From Acestrorhynchus altus (Eukaryota; Chordata; Actinopteri; Characiformes; Acestrorhynchidae), in NCBI GenBank assembly GCA_034509495.1, contig CM067508.1, forward strand, positions 34,046,244 through 34,110,243: DNA of 64,000 bases, in the 5' to 3' direction. Shown here piece after piece: positions 60,228 to 64,000 of the stretch. Every line of letters begins with the position of its first letter. Within the stretch, counting starts at the first letter, position 1. A model generated the notes under the pieces. It saw only the letters and a list, made by a program, of their open reading frames with translations. It searched no databases and was not told the DNA's origin. The position numbers were made by a program, and so were the translations under genes.

Positions 60228-60230
<3 letters not shown>

Positions 60231-60748
60231 AGAACACACACTTTACAACAGGTAAAGAAGAGGGAGGAATACGTGCCCATCCTTTTCTAGCAGACTGAAA
60301 AAAGGGAACCTGGACTTTAGGACCTGTTCCTCACCCACAGGAGAGGTCACTTCAAACAAAACGCCCTGATTCTGGACAGCGGAGCACAACATTCCCGTTC
60401 CGGCCTGGAAGGCGCCTTATCTAAGACGGCGCCGAGTTATGATGGGCAGCAATCTGGGTGTGACGTCACCGCTCTCGTTCTATTTTAGTCACAAAGGAGG
60501 ACAATGTTGTGACAGGGTGCTGTACATGCAAATCAGCCAACTCTAGATCAGGTGTGGCTGCTGTTCGCCACACACTCGGCACAAGCAGCAGAACAGGGAC
60601 AGCTGACCCTGGAACAGCTTCCAGAACGCTCCATTATGAGTCTGCCCTGCTGGCCCAGCATGGCTGCTGGGAATGGTAATACTTCATATCGAGCCCCACT
60701 AGACAGAAAAGCAGCGCCAGGAATTAAGTCAATTAAAGCCATGACCGC

Positions 60749-60750
<2 letters not shown>

Positions 60751-60802
<52 letters not shown>
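60751..60802. repeat. (GT)n microsatellite
   Basis: About 26 uninterrupted TG units. Confidence 0.97.
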
Positions 60803-60803
<1 letters not shown>

Positions 60804-60885
60804 CCTGATCCCCGTGGTCCCACTTTCTAGTTCACTAATCCCACATACTTCCTGTGGGATGAGACCACATTGCACTGTGAAACCT

Positions 60886-60886
<1 letters not shown>

Positions 60887-60959
<73 letters not shown>
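60887..60959. repeat. (AC)n microsatellite
   Basis: About 36 uninterrupted AC units, 84 bp from and inverted relative to the (GT)n run on its left. Confidence 0.97.
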
Positions 60960-60961
<2 letters not shown>

Positions 60962-60966
60962 GGGCG

Positions 60967-61296
60967 GATCAGCCAGAAGATTATGACCACCTCCTTGTCT
61001 CAACACACTAAGCACTGATGAAGGACTAGAGGACGACCAACACAAACTGTGCCGGAACAGATGAGCTTCTGTCTCTGACTTTACATCTACAAGGTGAGGA
61101 GTGTCTGATAGAGTGGACAGTGAGTGGACACAGGGTTTAAACACTCCAGAAGCCCTGCTGTGTCTGATCCACTCAGTGTGACTGCAGTGCTGAGAATGAC
61201 CCACCACCCACATAATATCTGCTCTGTGGTGGTCCTGTGGGGTCTTGATCATTGAAGATCAGGGTGAAAGGAGGAGAATAAAGTCTGCAGAGAGAC
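60967..61296. repeat. Palindromic foldback MITE, copy E (internally deleted)
   Basis: Starts 'gatcagccagaagattatga', has 'gaaggactagaggacgacca', 'tgactttacatctacaaggt' and 'tgctctgtggtggtcctgtg', and stops after 'aataaagtctgcagagag' without the right terminal repeat. Confidence 0.8.
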
Positions 61297-62569
61297 ACAC
61301 TATAGGCCTAAATATATGTGGACATAGTTGGGTGGTGATCCAACATACTGACATTCAAATCTTCACAGCAATGTTCCGACACCTAGTAGAAATCTTGTAC
61401 AAAGTCTTCTGTGGACAGTAAAGACAGTCCAACAAAAGCAGGATAAACTCCTAAAAACCCTGGATTTTAGAAGAAACAACGCGTGAGTTCCACTTCGGTC
61501 CACACAGGGTCTAATCTTAAACAAGAGCAGAACGAGCAGAGACAGAAAAGCTATTTTGGATTCGTAGGACATTGTTGGAACTGCAGAGCAGCAGGGAGAG
61601 CAGCTTCATGCACGAATCCGATCAATAATAAAACAAACCCCTCCACCTTCCTCTCAAAGCCCAGGTGCCTGGCTGCCAGCAGCAGAAAGGTCAGTGGGGT
61701 GTGGACAAGAGGGGGGGGGGACAGGATCTCACCACCATGTGTGCATGACCCATACATGCACTGGGATATCAGTGTGAGTGTGTCCCAACGGCGACCAAAA
61801 ACTGGACATTTCCCCCCTCCCGTGCCCCTCCCCCCTCACGTTCACGATCCTTCGCCCCCACTTCCGGCGTCCTCCTCAAAGCCGCTTCACAGCTTCACCG
61901 CATCACTTCCTCCGGTCTCTCCGTGTTTACACCATTCTTCTGTAAAGCCCAGTGCAATGCTGTGCCAACCCCATGAAAGGGGCATTTAGCTTTTAGCTCC
62001 TTTATGCTGCAAAGACAAGGACAGCCCTCGGGTTGAGCGCCCCCTCTCCAACCAATCACACGATAAAGACGGCGGCTCTGAGACCAAAGCAGAGAGCGTG
62101 AGAAATGGACGAATGGAGAGAGAGAAAGAAAGGGACTGAGGAGGAGCGGGGGGGTTTCGAGTGATCCCGGGGAGTCCGAGAAAGCTGGTCGTCCACTCTC
62201 CATTGTACGCTGTGAGAAAGGCTGTGGCGTAGAAAGAGGGGCGGGGCTATAAAGAGAGGAAAGTAAACCTGCTGCTAATGGGAAAGCACTTGATTAGGTT
62301 TCGGTGGACAGATAACCGTACAGTGCTCGGGTCCAGCAAAGTGTCGGAAATGGAGGACCGTCCTCCATATGACTCGTCAGCAGGTGCTGATTGTGCAGCC
62401 GTCGCCATAGTGATGCAACGGGCGGTTGCACGGCCTGCAGGGGGCTGCGTGATTGGTTGGGCGAGGCTCCTTTTTCTCCTCCCCTGGTGAGTCTGACCTT
62501 TGAGAGAAGGTCTTCTGAACTCAGCAGGAATGGACCTTCTGGAGCCCCATGTAACACACAAACCTCCTA

Positions 62570-62659
<90 letters not shown>
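62570..62659. repeat. Compound (CT)n(CA)n microsatellite
   Basis: About ten CT units run directly into about 35 CA units. Confidence 0.96.
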
Positions 62660-62663
<4 letters not shown>

Positions 62664-63792
62664 AAAGTAGTTAACAGAATCAGATCACTGCTGTAATGAC
62701 TGTAATTCAGTCTAATGCTTCATAAGCAGTTTAGCAAAAACACTGAATATGGTCGAATGAATTTTACTAAACAAAAAATTGTCAACGACAGAAAGTTAAC
62801 CCTTTAAAGCACGAACCAATCAAAAGGTCGCAATTATGCACGTATAACCTTCATGTCATTGGCTGATAAATACGTTCGTTGTAAAATAGTATCGTATCGG
62901 TATCAAGTTGTCCGAACCATGTGGTTTGTACGCGAGCACTCCTCACCGGTACTCCTGAGTGTCACGGCACTGTTTGGGTCAGATCTATAGAATGACCATA
63001 AATCATCCAGTTTAAGCCAACAATAGCAAACAAAACTGACCTTCAGGACACAAATCATCTTGAATCATATCGGAGAGTTTCTGTCTTCCAAACCTGAACA
63101 GATCAGCTCGCAGGTGGACCGGCTGTCTGCCATCACCACACCGCTCACGCTGGTCATACTTCAGCACAGCACTGAAGGAGCTGGAGCTGGAGAATCAGGC
63201 ATGGAAGCTCAGGAATGGAGGAACACAACAGCTCTTCATTAAGGGCCAGGCGTGGGCCGGGAAGAATGGGGTCCGTCCTTCATCAGTATTCGTTTATTCG
63301 GAGCACCGTCCTATACGCAAACCAGCTCAGCTTACGAATCCAGTTGCAAGTTGGTCCATTTTCCAGTTACAGTGGCGAGGGGCAGCGACTGGCCCAGTGT
63401 ACATTACCATCACTTCTCTTACTCGGTTATATACATTCGGCAGAAGTCGATACGCAGGAGTCTGATCTACGCGGTTGCTTCTTTTTCCTGGAAGTGGGCG
63501 TCTGGAACGGAGACTAATCTGATACAGACTGCACTTACAGGCCAACAGAGGCTGGAGTTCATTCTTCAAAGCCATCATTATCCTCCTGCACGCACATGCC
63601 ACGGAGTTCTGAGGTAGGATAATTCCCCGGTACGTCAACGACATGTTAATGAACACTTCACCGAGAGTGTGTCCATGCCATCCCAACCGACCCCCACTCC
63701 GAAAGGTAATCAGCTGGCATTCCGGCCACTACAGGATCGTCCCTCTGTACTACAATGGACACACGTACTACACATTAACACCCAACAGCAGA

Positions 63793-63931
63793 GGTGGGAA
63801 ATCCAGGTCCAGAAAGAAAATAATCCAACCACAGATCTTGTTTTCCGACTGCATGGACTGCCACCCAGACAGTCGGAAAACAAAATGTGTCAGAGATGGT
63901 GGATTTTACTTTCTGGACCTGGGTTTTCCAC
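63793..63931. repeat. Small foldback MITE, about 139 bp
   Basis: The arms are 'gtgggaaatccaggtccaga' … 'ttgttttccgactg' and, inverted, 'cagtcggaaaacaaaa' … 'tctggacctgggttttccac'. Almost the whole element is a hairpin with a loop of about 16 bp. It is similar in design and ends to 26308-26422. Confidence 0.75.
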
Positions 63932-64000
63932 GTCTCCAAGTCAGAGGGGCTGTTTTCAAGCCCAGCTCCACAATCCGACAGTCGGAATGAAGGCATTTCC

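Larger units (their letters stand above)
60181..64000. other. gnao1 intron 3 (continues beyond window)
   Basis: The next upstream exon should encode the block ending GDKERK; its reverse complement is not found to the right edge. The interval holds opposed GT/AC runs, foldback MITE copy E, a CT/CA tract and a small foldback at 63.8 kb. The parts 61300-62240 and 62700-63780 show nothing I can name. Confidence 0.7.

Noticed and set aside
61483..62520. GC-rich open frames near 61.5-62.5 kb as a possible gene
   Set aside because: Several short frames on both strands, but no protein similarity I recognise and no matching splice pattern.
60181..64000. gnao1 exon 3
   Set aside because: I looked on the minus strand for the block ending GDKERK that must precede exon 4 and did not find it; it probably lies beyond the right edge.

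Overview
The window is vertebrate nuclear DNA, almost certainly from a ray-finned (teleost) fish. Evidence is the intron-rich gene structure, the many long (CA)n, (GA)n, (GATA)n and (AAT)n microsatellites, and fish-type interspersed repeats: Tc1-like transposase relics, V-SINE-like tRNA-derived SINEs, a non-LTR LINE tail and palindromic foldback elements. The repeat mix makes me lean towards an ostariophysan such as a characin, but that is a weak inference. There are no bacterial operons, CRISPR arrays or viral genomes. Only two protein-coding genes are supported, both on the minus strand and both incomplete here. 

cbfb (core-binding factor beta) enters with exon 1 at 16.6 kb and runs leftwards through exon 2 (13.3 kb) and exon 3 (11.0 kb). 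I could not find its later exons, so they probably lie beyond the left edge. A GC-rich promoter region with a palindromic NRF1-type motif lies just upstream. Intron 1 is mostly filled by three adjacent, unrelated minisatellites (14.0-16.5 kb). 

From 17.2 to about 34 kb there is no supported gene, only transposon relics and low-complexity DNA. These include a well-preserved 524-bp Tc1/mariner-type MITE with TA duplications at 29.2 kb, a LINE relic at 23.2-24.1 kb and a roughly 800-bp AAT/ATT block at 21.1-21.9 kb. 

gnao1 (G protein alpha-o) occupies about 34 kb to beyond the right edge. In transcription order it has exon 4 (60.1 kb), exon 5 (50.1 kb), exon 6 (47.6 kb), exon 7B (43.8 kb), exon 8B (43.1 kb), exon 7A (38.5 kb), exon 8A (35.8 kb) and a probable long 3' UTR. 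Exons 1-3 must lie beyond 64 kb. The duplicated 7/8 pairs are the known mechanism for the alternative GoA and GoB C-termini. All visible exon lengths and phases join correctly and no exon carries a stop or frameshift. The GoB tail has an unexpected Phe at position -5 (…RFCGLY). 

I see no new multi-gene system. The items most worth checking are the GoB tail substitution, the minisatellite trio in cbfb intron 1, and the repeated palindromic foldback family, which occurs five times here.
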